Shown here: positions 26,723 to 34,501 of the stretch, in pieces
How the letters are laid out: the number at the start of each line of letters is the position of its first letter
Position numbering within the stretch: position 1 is the stretch's first letter
Assembly: GCA_028281865.1 (NCBI GenBank)
Contig: JANQJB010000116.1
Span: 1-64,000, forward strand
Source: Marinagarivorans sp.
Lineage (GTDB): Bacteria > Pseudomonadota > Gammaproteobacteria > Pseudomonadales > Cellvibrionaceae
Length of the DNA: 64,000 nt
Direction of reading: 5' to 3'
Notes under the pieces: model-generated
Seen by the model: the letters and a program-made list of their open reading frames with translations, nothing else
What the model was told of the DNA's origin: nothing
Database searches by the model: none
Position numbers and translations under genes: made by a program

Positions 26723-26816
26723 ATTGGGGATTGTTTTCAAGACACGCCGTATATACATCCATGTAGGCTCGATCGCGCGAATCCCGCGCGCGACGGTCTT
26801 GAAAACAATCCCCAAT
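26723..26816. repeat. Large compound hairpin in a convergent gap (copy 1)
   Basis: A perfect 21-base stem (26723-26743 with 26796-26816, starting ATTGGGGATTGTTTTC) closes a 52-base interior. The interior holds TACATCCATGTAGG on the left and a GC-rich hairpin (TCGCGCG / CGCGCGA) on the right, directly against the outer arm. It lies between the ends of the DUF4910 and AAC(3)-like genes and probably stops transcription from both sides. The same architecture occurs at 51994-52101. Confidence 0.85.
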
Positions 26817-26849
26817 CCCTGCCTCTCAGTTTCAGTGGGATAGTAACAC

Positions 26850-27641
26850 TTAAGCCGGCTCTTTTAATTTGATATAAATTAACTCGCGTTTGCTCGAAAT
26901 ATCATTAATCATAATGTCTGCCGCAGTCTTCATTTCGAGTGTGGAAAAATCAATGCCGTTTAGTTCAAATGTGTGATAGCAGCCGGCGTCGGCAAAGACT
27001 TTATCGGTAAGCTCGCTAATGCCTGTTCCAAGGGTTGTTTCTAGGTTGCGTACAAACATCGTATAGCGACGTTGAGATTGTTCTCCGTTGTTATCGATAT
27101 AGGTGCCATTAAACTCTTTAAAATAGCGATATTCGACATTGCACGCCTCTTCGCAATAGTGGTCGAGTGTCAGACCTTTGGAATAGTGAATACCAATAAA
27201 TAGATATTTCGCATTATTGCTTACCAAAAACTCGAAGGGAGAGTCCTTGGACCAGCCGTCAATATTATCCATTGCGCAAAGTGTATCAGCGTGCTTTCCC
27301 CACACAGCAAAAGAAAACATCGGGTGTTGCGTGCGTTTGAAATCTGGGTGCTTTAGCGCGGCGTTTGCTAATGCTCCCGTATTCGCAGGCGTTGATCGGA
27401 TATCAAAGATTTGTGTTTGACAAAACTCCCAAGAATAGCTTGGAAATAGCACGGTCCCTTCTGCGGTAATTTTGTCGAGAATCGAGTCGATAAACAATTT
27501 AGGATCAAACTTTTCGCCATTTTGTTTTGCCGCGATAAGTATTTTTAGGATATCTGACCCAACCAGAACGATATCGCCTTTTTTCAGCGGTAATTGGTCG
27601 GCGAGTTTTAAATACGGGATATAGGGCGTTTGCTTATACAT
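26850..27641 (-). CDS. AAC(3)-family N-acyltransferase
   Basis: A 263-residue protein of the aminoglycoside 3-N-acetyltransferase (Antibiotic_NAT) fold, which moves an acyl group from CoA to an amine. Typical segments are LPLKKGDIVLVGS, GTVLFPSYSW, RTQHPMFSFAVWGKHA, KDSPFEFL and the active-site stretch TLDHYCEE. Members in biosynthetic loci act on amino sugars or other amines rather than giving drug resistance. ATG 27641 is preferred: it overlaps the preceding stop by eight bases and has GAGGG about ten bases upstream, while a TTG at 27659 has no ribosome site. It is the last gene of the ten-gene cluster, which suggests a late acylation step. Confidence 0.85.
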   Translation of the reverse strand: MYKQTPYIPYLKLADQLPLKKGDIVLVGSDILKILIAAKQNGEKFDPKLFIDSILDKITAEGTVLFPSYSWEFCQTQIFDIRSTPANTGALANAALKHPDFKRTQHPMFSFAVWGKHADTLCAMDNIDGWSKDSPFEFLVSNNAKYLFIGIHYSKGLTLDHYCEEACNVEYRYFKEFNGTYIDNNGEQSQRRYTMFVRNLETTLGTGISELTDKVFADAGCYHTFELNGIDFSTLEMKTAADIMINDISSKRELIYIKLKEPA

Positions 27642-28608
27642 GAGATTTATAGCCCTCAATCGCGGATGTTGCGATACCTTCAGGTGTTAACTTGTGGTGC
27701 TCAAGAATGTCTTCGTATGCGCCAGATTTTTCATAGCTATCGTTTATGCCTAAAGCAATATGAGGTGGTTTATTCGCGATGCTAGCAGAGGCTTCCGCAA
27801 TCGCACTGCCCAAGCCTCCGATAACAGAGTGTTCTTCTACGCTGACGATAAGATTGACTTTCTTGCAAGTGTCACTAATAAGCGCCGCGTCGATGGGTTT
27901 AATAGTATGCATATTTATAACACTGCAGGACTTGCCGAATTGTTCTATTTTATGAGCAGCTTCTAGCGCTTTCGCGACCATAGTCCCACTTGCGAAAATA
28001 GCGATATCTTCTCCATCTTTTAAAACGATGCCTTTTCCAATTTCAAAATTGTAATCTTCGGTGTATACAATTTCAGCGTTTGCGCCACCTGTTAGGCGCA
28101 AGTAAACGGATTGCGGATGCTTTAAAGCTGCGGCTGTGGCTTTTGCTGTTTCGGCGCCGTCTGCTGGAGAAAGAATAGTTAAATTAGGGATGGAGCGCAG
28201 CACTCCAATATCTTCGACGCTACAATGCGAATATCCCAAATTCCCCAACACGACACCGCTAGCCAACCCTACAAACACGACTTTGTGTTGCATGTACGCC
28301 AAATTCATTTTTATTTGTTCGAGGCAGCGCAAGGTTTGAAATGGAGAAAATGTTGCGGTTACGACATTAAACCCTTCGCTCGCCATGCCCGCGGCTATGC
28401 CCATCATATTCTGTTCGGCTATGCCTGTATCGAGAAAATGTTCGCTATATTTTTTCTTAAAGCGGTCTAGGCCTGCCGAGGTAGACGTGTCGCCTGTTAA
28501 CACCATTAGATCGTCTACGCCGGGTGCGAGTTCAAACATAGCCATGCCAAAAGCCGCACGCGAACCAATACGCGAAAATAGGGTAGATTTTTTTTCGTCA
28601 ATTACCAT
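27634..28608 (-). CDS. Transketolase, C-terminal subunit
   Basis: A 324-residue protein holding the pyrimidine-binding and C-terminal domains of a split transketolase. Seen are RAAFGMAMFELA, DTGIAEQNMMGIAAGMASEGF (the TPP-activating Glu in the AEQ motif), SHCSVEDIGVLRSIPNLTI and the C-terminal VEEHSVIGGLGSAIAEA. Split forms usually act on substrates other than pentose phosphates. The start overlaps the stop of the N-terminal subunit by seven bases and has GAGGTG just upstream, so the two are made together in equal amounts. Confidence 0.94.
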   Translation of the reverse strand: MVIDEKKSTLFSRIGSRAAFGMAMFELAPGVDDLMVLTGDTSTSAGLDRFKKKYSEHFLDTGIAEQNMMGIAAGMASEGFNVVTATFSPFQTLRCLEQIKMNLAYMQHKVVFVGLASGVVLGNLGYSHCSVEDIGVLRSIPNLTILSPADGAETAKATAAALKHPQSVYLRLTGGANAEIVYTEDYNFEIGKGIVLKDGEDIAIFASGTMVAKALEAAHKIEQFGKSCSVINMHTIKPIDAALISDTCKKVNLIVSVEEHSVIGGLGSAIAEASASIANKPPHIALGINDSYEKSGAYEDILEHHKLTPEGIATSAIEGYKSHV

Positions 28609-29453
28609 GATTCACCTCGGCATTCTGTTGGCAGTTCTTCCATAGCCTTTTCATATTGAGAGCGACTGAGAACAGCGTGGTGCCAAGCATTATTATCTTC
28701 GCAAAAAGAAAAACCTTTTCCTTTGCGTGTGTGTGCGATAATTGCCAGAGGTTTTTCTTGTGGGCGCTCCTCAAGCAAAGCTTGTAATATGGCCTCAATA
28801 TCGTGCCCATCAATTTCGCGAACGAACCAATTAAAACTTCTGAATTTATCCGCGGCGTTGCCCAAATCCATAATTTGTTTATTACTGCCTGTTTGTTGCA
28901 AAGTGTTGCGATCGACAATAGCGACGACATTGTTTAGCTGGTAATGTGCTGCCGACATCGCTGCTTCCCATACAGACCCTTCGTTGCATTCACCGTCTCC
29001 CAAAATAACATATGAAATGCATTTGCGTTTCTTGATTCGATTTGTCAGCGCGACGCCGATCCCCAGCGATAGGCCCATACCCAAACTACCGTTAGAAAAC
29101 TCGATGCCTTTTGCACGATTTTTTACTGGGTGCCCTAATAAAAAACTGCCGGATTTTTCGAACGATAATAATTCCTCTTTTGTGATAACGCCGATATCAT
29201 AAAGAGCTGAGTAATAACCGAGGACTCCGTGACCTTTACTTAATATAAAGCGATCACGTTCCTTCCATTCAGGGTTATCAGTGTCGTATTTCATCACGTG
29301 ACCAAAAAGTGCTGCGCTAATATCGACAAACGACAAACCGCCGCCTAAATGTGAACTAAGAGCACCGGCCTCCAAAGCAACCTCTAAAATTGAGCGTCGC
29401 ATGCGGTTAGCCATATTGTTGATGCTGCTGACGATAGTTGGTTCTAGTTGCAC
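28602..29453 (-). CDS. Transketolase, N-terminal (TPP-binding) subunit
   Basis: A 283-residue thiamine diphosphate-binding subunit. The diagnostic TPP motif is present (GDGECNEGSVWEAAM ... AIVDRN), with DRFILSKGHGVLGYYSALYDIG upstream and GHDIEAILQAL after it. GTG 29453 is chosen because GGAGG lies exactly five bases before it; the in-frame TTG at 29465 lies before that ribosome site. With the next gene it forms a complete enzyme that moves a two-carbon ketol unit onto an aldehyde. In this cluster the aldehyde made by the LuxC-like reductase is an attractive acceptor, which is inference. Confidence 0.94.
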   Translation of the reverse strand: MQLEPTIVSSINNMANRMRRSILEVALEAGALSSHLGGGLSFVDISAALFGHVMKYDTDNPEWKERDRFILSKGHGVLGYYSALYDIGVITKEELLSFEKSGSFLLGHPVKNRAKGIEFSNGSLGMGLSLGIGVALTNRIKKRKCISYVILGDGECNEGSVWEAAMSAAHYQLNNVVAIVDRNTLQQTGSNKQIMDLGNAADKFRSFNWFVREIDGHDIEAILQALLEERPQEKPLAIIAHTRKGKGFSFCEDNNAWHHAVLSRSQYEKAMEELPTECRGESW

Positions 29454-29471
29454 AATAACCTCCAATACCTA

Positions 29472-30215
29472 TTACATCCCGCCGTCGGCACAAATGACTT
29501 GGCCGGTTATGTAACTCGAAAGGTCTGATAATAAAAATAACGCTACTGAAGCGATTTCTTCTGGTTTGGCTACGCGTTTTAATGCGAGGCGTTCTACCGT
29601 TTTTTCAAGAGCATCTGCGGGTGTACTGGAACTCATCATTTCGGTTTGGGTCAGCCCCGGTGCTATGGCATTAACGCGAATATTCGCTTGCCCCAGTTCG
29701 CGTGCCATAACTTTCGACGAGGTAATTAACGCCGCCTTTGCCCCAGCGTAAGCAATTCTACCTTCGTTACCTTCAATTGCCGCGCTCGATGAAATATTGA
29801 CGATTGATCCATTTTTGTGTCGCAACATTGAGCGTGCGATGATTTGTGAGAATATAATAGGCGAGAAGTAATTAATCTCGCTCATATTGCGCAAGGTTTC
29901 TGCTTTTGTCATTAATGCAGGCCCTGTTTCGATTAAACCGGCGTTATTGACCAATCCGCTAATGGGAATTTTTTCAGATGTTATTTGCTTGGCTGCGTTT
30001 TTGATAGAGTCCTCGTTGGCGAGGTCGAGCTCAATCACTTTAATTTGCACGTCGTGTTGCAGGGATAAGTCATTAATTTGCGCTAAGAGGTCCTCCGATT
30101 GATTTCGCATGCAGGCCCAAATATGTGCTCCTTGCGTCGCAAAAAGTTTGAGCATCGCCTTTCCAATGCCGCGATTGCATCCAGTAAGAATTATATTTTT
30201 TCCGCGCAACAACAT
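29472..30215 (-). CDS. SDR-family oxidoreductase (FabG-like)
   Basis: A 247-residue classical short-chain dehydrogenase/reductase. The cofactor loop is TGCNRGIGKA (11-20), NNAG is at 90-93, and the catalytic residues are near Ser143 with Tyr156 and Lys160 (YAGAK). The C-terminal IAPGLTQTEM and SSYITGQVICADGGM are typical of FabG-like reductases of 3-oxoacyl thioesters. It could equally reduce a ketone made by the neighbouring transketolase. AGGG precedes ATG 30215 at nine bases. It lies between the dehydratase and transketolase genes with gaps of 15 to 20 bases. Confidence 0.93.
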   Translation of the reverse strand: MLLRGKNIILTGCNRGIGKAMLKLFATQGAHIWACMRNQSEDLLAQINDLSLQHDVQIKVIELDLANEDSIKNAAKQITSEKIPISGLVNNAGLIETGPALMTKAETLRNMSEINYFSPIIFSQIIARSMLRHKNGSIVNISSSAAIEGNEGRIAYAGAKAALITSSKVMARELGQANIRVNAIAPGLTQTEMMSSSTPADALEKTVERLALKRVAKPEEIASVALFLLSDLSSYITGQVICADGGM

Positions 30216-30230
30216 AATTTCTAACCCTTT

Positions 30231-30722
30231 CTAATTTTTGGGTTTAAATTCTCGAATGGCTTCGGGCATGACAAAGCTAAATTCTACATCACAGGCTATC
30301 TCATCTTCGACTATTCCCCTGCCACGGCAAACTCCTACGCCTCTGCGCCAACTTTGCAGTTCGGTAAACATGCGGAAGCAGTCGCCTGGAATAACCTTGC
30401 GCCTTAAACGCATTTTGTTAACTGATGTCAAATAAACAATTTTCCCTTTGTTATCTGGCAGAGTTAATACAGTCAAAGCGGCGAGTTGAACTAAAGCTTC
30501 GGCTTGTAACATGCCGGGCATATTGGGGTCGCCGGGAAAGTGGCAATCGAAAAACCACAAATCTTCGTACATTCTCTTAAAACCCTTAGCACTTTTGCCG
30601 GGTATTATTTCATCCGCGCGATCGACTAATAAATAGGGAGGACGATTCTTTTGATACGCCAATAAGCCTTCTTGATCCAGGCACAGTGGGTTAAATACTT
30701 GATTTTCCAACGTTGCTACCAT
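30231..30722 (-). CDS. FabZ/FabA-like hotdog dehydratase
   Basis: A 163-residue hotdog-fold protein of the 3-hydroxyacyl-ACP dehydratase type. The catalytic His61 sits in FFDCHFPGDPNMPGML, and Glu75 is in the conserved place in the following helix (QAEALVQLAAL). The second strand set (VYLTSVNKMRLRRKVIPGD) also matches FabZ. It should act on an acyl group held by the cluster's ACP, either as a true dehydratase or as a related thioester enzyme. AGG lies seven bases before the start. Confidence 0.88.
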   Translation of the reverse strand: MVATLENQVFNPLCLDQEGLLAYQKNRPPYLLVDRADEIIPGKSAKGFKRMYEDLWFFDCHFPGDPNMPGMLQAEALVQLAALTVLTLPDNKGKIVYLTSVNKMRLRRKVIPGDCFRMFTELQSWRRGVGVCRGRGIVEDEIACDVEFSFVMPEAIREFKPKN

Positions 30723-30747
30723 CTTTGTACCTATTATTTTTTGCCTT

Positions 30748-31974
30748 CTAACGTAATGAAATTTCGCGTGATAATTGTCGAATCAAATCCATGCCGTCCC
30801 ATAAGGTGTTAATATCAAGTGCTTGCCCGACTGGAACAATGCGGTCAATTCCGCGAATATTAGATTTCAATATCCATTGTTTTAGAGAATCGATGTCGAC
30901 TCCAAAATAACAGAGGGTTTGAAATTTCTCATTAATTAGGAGGTTTAATTCATCAAGCTGCTTGATATGAAATTCATAAATGGCGCCATTGCCTATACGC
31001 AAAGCGCTTAACGAAGGTGAAATTTTGTTTACTGCGATTCGGTAAAGGTGGTTTTGTTTTTGGTCCGACGTTAGCGTGGCTTCCGCACCGTCGAAGTCTT
31101 CTGAAGCGCCAACAAGAAGCTGGGTAAATTTTGAAACGGCGGCACTATGATTTAGCGAATGTCGTTTTCTAACTATGCTTTCGAACGCGGACCAAAAACG
31201 TTTTTCGCTGTCATCTTCTCGGTTTGTCCAAATAATCAAATGAGGAGAAGAACATGCGTTTTGATTCAACGTATATACGTCATTGTAAAAATTTTCTGCA
31301 AAGCGATTAAGTTCGCTGAAATTTAGATGTCCAACAGATTTTGCATCGAGCATTGCGAAAGAGTAGCGGTCGGCAAATGCGACGTCCCGCGCACGCGCGG
31401 GAATGGGAAACTTGCGAATTTTCTCTATCGTAGAGTCCCCGCCCCAGATAACGCGTGCATCACAGTTTTTTGAATATCCCTCCGTTGTTTGCTCATCGTC
31501 TGATGGATAACGGACAAACGAAATGAGTTCGCGTAGAGAAGAAAATAGCTTTTCCTTAATAAGTTCGTTGATAACGTCCAGCAGAATTTTTTCTTGCGGA
31601 CTTTGTCTGGAGGGCAGGCGCACAGTGTTGGCGTTTCCAGCTAATAAACCAAAGCACAGTGAATAGAAAAAATTTAAAGGGACATTGGCCGGTGTAATGT
31701 GAAATACCTTTCCCAGACCTTGATAGATATTTTGCTTGTTGCTAGTTCTAGAAAATTGAATTTTTAGTTTTTCGATGTTTGCCGGACGACACCAAAAAGC
31801 CAGACTTGCTAAATCGGGATAATCTTTTATGGAACCGTGGCGTTGAAGTCTTTGGCTAATCGCAATTAAAAAATTTACAACACCTTGATCAAATACCTCG
31901 CGAGGGTAGGTAAGGGCTTTGATTTTTTCATTTTTCTCTTCAGTTTGTGGTGCTAAAAATGTGTTAGCTAACAT
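30748..31974 (-). CDS. LuxC-like acyl-CoA/acyl-ACP reductase
   Basis: A 408-residue member of the LuxC family, an aldehyde dehydrogenase-fold enzyme that reduces activated acyl groups to aldehydes with NADPH. Matching segments are GLGKVFHITPANVPLNFFYS, GLLAGNANTVRLPSR, RVIWGGDSTIEKIRKFP and LNQNACSSPHLIIW, whose Cys is the likely acyl-thioester residue. ATG 31974 is preferred because a G-rich ribosome site (AGGGGGTG) lies before it. A longer form from 32058 would overlap LuxE by 95 bases. With LuxE it forms the two-part fatty-acid reductase known from luminous bacteria, but luciferase genes are absent. Confidence 0.9.
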   Translation of the reverse strand: MLANTFLAPQTEEKNEKIKALTYPREVFDQGVVNFLIAISQRLQRHGSIKDYPDLASLAFWCRPANIEKLKIQFSRTSNKQNIYQGLGKVFHITPANVPLNFFYSLCFGLLAGNANTVRLPSRQSPQEKILLDVINELIKEKLFSSLRELISFVRYPSDDEQTTEGYSKNCDARVIWGGDSTIEKIRKFPIPARARDVAFADRYSFAMLDAKSVGHLNFSELNRFAENFYNDVYTLNQNACSSPHLIIWTNREDDSEKRFWSAFESIVRKRHSLNHSAAVSKFTQLLVGASEDFDGAEATLTSDQKQNHLYRIAVNKISPSLSALRIGNGAIYEFHIKQLDELNLLINEKFQTLCYFGVDIDSLKQWILKSNIRGIDRIVPVGQALDINTLWDGMDLIRQLSREISLR

Positions 31975-33034
31975 CGCTGCACCCCCTGAGTTCAGCTTGT
32001 GCTGCTCTGCCAAGTGCCTGAAAAGTTTTTCCCTTGCGGCCGCAGGGGCAGTCATCAATGCCTATTATTTTACCCATATCTTCAGTAAGAATGTTGTGCC
32101 CGGGATAACTTCCCGGTAACAATGACAACAGCTGGATTAAACCATTTTCGCCATGTCCGCATAATTGAAAATGTTCATCGCGTATCAAAATATCGGAATA
32201 ATTTGAACAGTGTAGTCGGCCCTCTTCACACTCCATAAAGATCGAGCCAGTTTGCTCCACCATGCCATAATAATTGTGCACACGCGTGATATTGCAAAGC
32301 GATTTTAGTTTTTCTTTGTAAGCGTGGTTACTAATAGCTTTGCTCTCCAGTTTTTTCCAGCCTCCACCATGAATTAACGTTGCTTGAGATAAGTCGTAGT
32401 TCAAATTGCGTTTTTCGAGCTCACTAATAAATTTTTCGTAAATAAATGAAGTAAAGCCAAAGATTAAAAATGGCTCGTGAGAAAATTTCGAATGAAATTC
32501 GTGTAGAGTATTTTCGTTAAAGCTCAAGTCGCCATTTAATAAAAAATATTGCGATTTTGCGAAAATAGAAAATCCGCGTATTGCTGCGGTTCTTGCGGAA
32601 AATGCACTGCGTTTTTTAATCGTATCTATCGTATCAATAATTAACATCGGTAGGCGCTTGCCACCGATAAAATCCTTGACGATTTTTGATAAAACTTTGG
32701 TTTGTTTGTTGGCTGTTTTTTTATCGAGAAATATTTTGGAAACCTGTTGCCCTGAAGTTCCAGACGAAGTCATTGTTTTAACTATGTCTTCGTTTTTTAT
32801 GCTGTACAATTCTTTGTGCTTAAACAATTGAACCGGAAGATACTGCGCATCGCTCAACTGCTTTACGGGTTTGTCAGAACCTAGGAAATTGATGATGTTT
32901 TGATAGGGTGCACAATTCTCGTAGTGGTGCTGATTTAGGTAGTTTATGCGGTTTAAAAACAGTTTGTTTTTTTCCGCTTCTTTCAAAGCGAATGGCGCGC
33001 ATTGGTCGATTGTTTCGATGGTGTCAGCGAACAT
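31964..33034 (-). CDS. LuxE-like acyl-protein synthetase
   Basis: A 356-residue protein of the LuxE family, which activates a carboxylic acid with ATP and passes the acyl group to LuxC. The P-loop-like segment MTSSGTSGQQVSKIFLD and FLIFGFTSFIYEKFI, VHNYYGMVEQTGSIFMEC and CPCGRKGKTFQALGRAAQ near the end are family features. ATG 33034 is chosen because GAGAGGG lies just before it and it falls ten bases after the upstream stop; starts further up would overlap the ligase gene. The C-terminal CxxG Cys pair is typical of this family. It overlaps luxC by 11 bases. Confidence 0.9.
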   Translation of the reverse strand: MFADTIETIDQCAPFALKEAEKNKLFLNRINYLNQHHYENCAPYQNIINFLGSDKPVKQLSDAQYLPVQLFKHKELYSIKNEDIVKTMTSSGTSGQQVSKIFLDKKTANKQTKVLSKIVKDFIGGKRLPMLIIDTIDTIKKRSAFSARTAAIRGFSIFAKSQYFLLNGDLSFNENTLHEFHSKFSHEPFLIFGFTSFIYEKFISELEKRNLNYDLSQATLIHGGGWKKLESKAISNHAYKEKLKSLCNITRVHNYYGMVEQTGSIFMECEEGRLHCSNYSDILIRDEHFQLCGHGENGLIQLLSLLPGSYPGHNILTEDMGKIIGIDDCPCGRKGKTFQALGRAAQAELRGCSDVS

Positions 33035-33044
33035 TTGCCCTCTC

Positions 33045-34478
33045 TTAGGCAGAGACAAATTCTTGGAGTTTTGGGTAAAGTACTTTTCCTGCCGCATTGC
33101 GTGGTATTGCGTTAACATGAATCACATTGATGCAGCGGGGATTAATGTTTAAAAGCTGTTTTGTTTGATTAAATATTGTGTGTTTTTCGACATCTGCATG
33201 GACATAAATTATCAGTTCATCGTCTTGTCCTGCACAGGCACAGTCAAAGCCACTTTGGCTTAGCTGCTGCTCGACAAACTCTAAATTGACGCGATGACCA
33301 TAAAGTTTAATAAAACGCTTTTTGCGTCCGACGATGTAGTAATAACCATCGTTGTCGCAGTAAGCTATATCGCCTGTTTTCAGAATACCCTGGTTGCGAT
33401 CTCCAAGCATTAAATCGTTTTTGTTTTTCGCATAGCCCAAGCTTACGTTTGCGCCCTGAAAAATAAGTTCACCTTCTTCGTACGCTGCTTTGACATGTCC
33501 GTCTTCATCAATAATTCGAAAGCTTCCGCTATTAATGGGTTTGCCAATGCTTTTTAATTTGTTTTCGTGATCGTTTGCAGAAAGAATTGACATTCGCGCA
33601 GTCGCCTCTGTCTGGCCGTACATGATAAAGAACTTAAGCTCTTTGACTTTGCAGGTTTTTGCGAAATATTGCGCTGTGTTTGTATCGAGTTTTCCTCCAG
33701 CTTGGGTAATATATTTAAGTGACGGAACATCAATTGAAGAAAACTTGATTTTTTTTAGCATTTCATAATTAAACGGCACTCCGCCAAAGTTGTTGACGCG
33801 CTGTGTTCTTATTAACTTCCAAAAATCGTTACGCATCATAGCGTGTGGGTTTAAGACGATTGATGCTCCGGAGTATAAGTGTGTATTAATTATTGAAAGC
33901 CCGTAAGTATAGCTTGGCGGGAGTGTTGTTATTGCGCGATCAGCATCGGAAATATTTAAGCCGTCACATATGGCTTGTGTGTTGGCGATCAGGTTTTGGT
34001 AACTTATGCGGACAAAATTGGGTTCGCCGGTGGAGCCAGATGTGCTTAGCAGCAATGCCAAATCAGGATGTAAATCTAAGTTTGACCAGGGCGTTTTAAA
34101 AAGATATGTGGCTCGATTGGCTATTCTTTCTGTCAAACGTATTTTATTGAGTGGAATGGAAATGGAGCTAATCTCTGTATGAGAAAAAATGAGCGAGGGC
34201 TCAAAGAGTGTAACGACATCTTGTAGTTGGTTGTCACTCGTATTTCCGGGGAGCAGCATTACGGCACAACCCAGTCGCATAAAACCGATGTAAGCGCAGA
34301 TAGATTCGACTGTATTTTCAGCGAGTATTAAAATTAGGGAGCGAGATTTAACCTGATCTTCAGAATATAATGTTGCTATAGCTTGCGATAAATATTTTAC
34401 ATCCTCGTAGCTGTAATGCCTGCCGTGTTCGTTGATAAGACAAGTAGCTTCGGGTTTCGCGTTGGCTAGCCAATCCAT
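33045..34478 (-). CDS. AMP-forming acyl ligase (ANL superfamily)
   Basis: A 477-residue adenylate-forming enzyme. The core motifs are present: the P-loop LLSTSGSTGEPNFVRIS, TTLPPSYTYGLSI, the YGQTEATARMSI motif A5 and GELIFQGANVSLGYA with LKTGDIAYCDNDGYYYIVGRKKRFIKLYG. A final catalytic Lys is present in NAAGKVLYP. It probably activates an acid and loads it on the cluster's ACP or on CoA. Having both this ligase and LuxE suggests either two acids or two activation steps. GTG 34481 would add one residue. Confidence 0.92.
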   Translation of the reverse strand: MDWLANAKPEATCLINEHGRHYSYEDVKYLSQAIATLYSEDQVKSRSLILILAENTVESICAYIGFMRLGCAVMLLPGNTSDNQLQDVVTLFEPSLIFSHTEISSISIPLNKIRLTERIANRATYLFKTPWSNLDLHPDLALLLSTSGSTGEPNFVRISYQNLIANTQAICDGLNISDADRAITTLPPSYTYGLSIINTHLYSGASIVLNPHAMMRNDFWKLIRTQRVNNFGGVPFNYEMLKKIKFSSIDVPSLKYITQAGGKLDTNTAQYFAKTCKVKELKFFIMYGQTEATARMSILSANDHENKLKSIGKPINSGSFRIIDEDGHVKAAYEEGELIFQGANVSLGYAKNKNDLMLGDRNQGILKTGDIAYCDNDGYYYIVGRKKRFIKLYGHRVNLEFVEQQLSQSGFDCACAGQDDELIIYVHADVEKHTIFNQTKQLLNINPRCINVIHVNAIPRNAAGKVLYPKLQEFVSA

Positions 34479-34501
34479 CACATTTGCGCTCTTTTAAAGG
34501 T

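Noticed and set aside
26723-26816. Integron attC site
   Set aside because: There is no integrase or cassette array, and the stem is perfect without the bulged core sites expected of attC.
26850-27641. Aminoglycoside resistance gene
   Set aside because: The fold matches AAC(3), but the gene is embedded in a biosynthetic operon, so a pathway acyltransferase is more likely.
30748-33034. Bioluminescence operon
   Set aside because: Only LuxC- and LuxE-like genes are present; there is no luxA, luxB or luxD nearby, and LuxC/LuxE families occur in non-luminous pathways.
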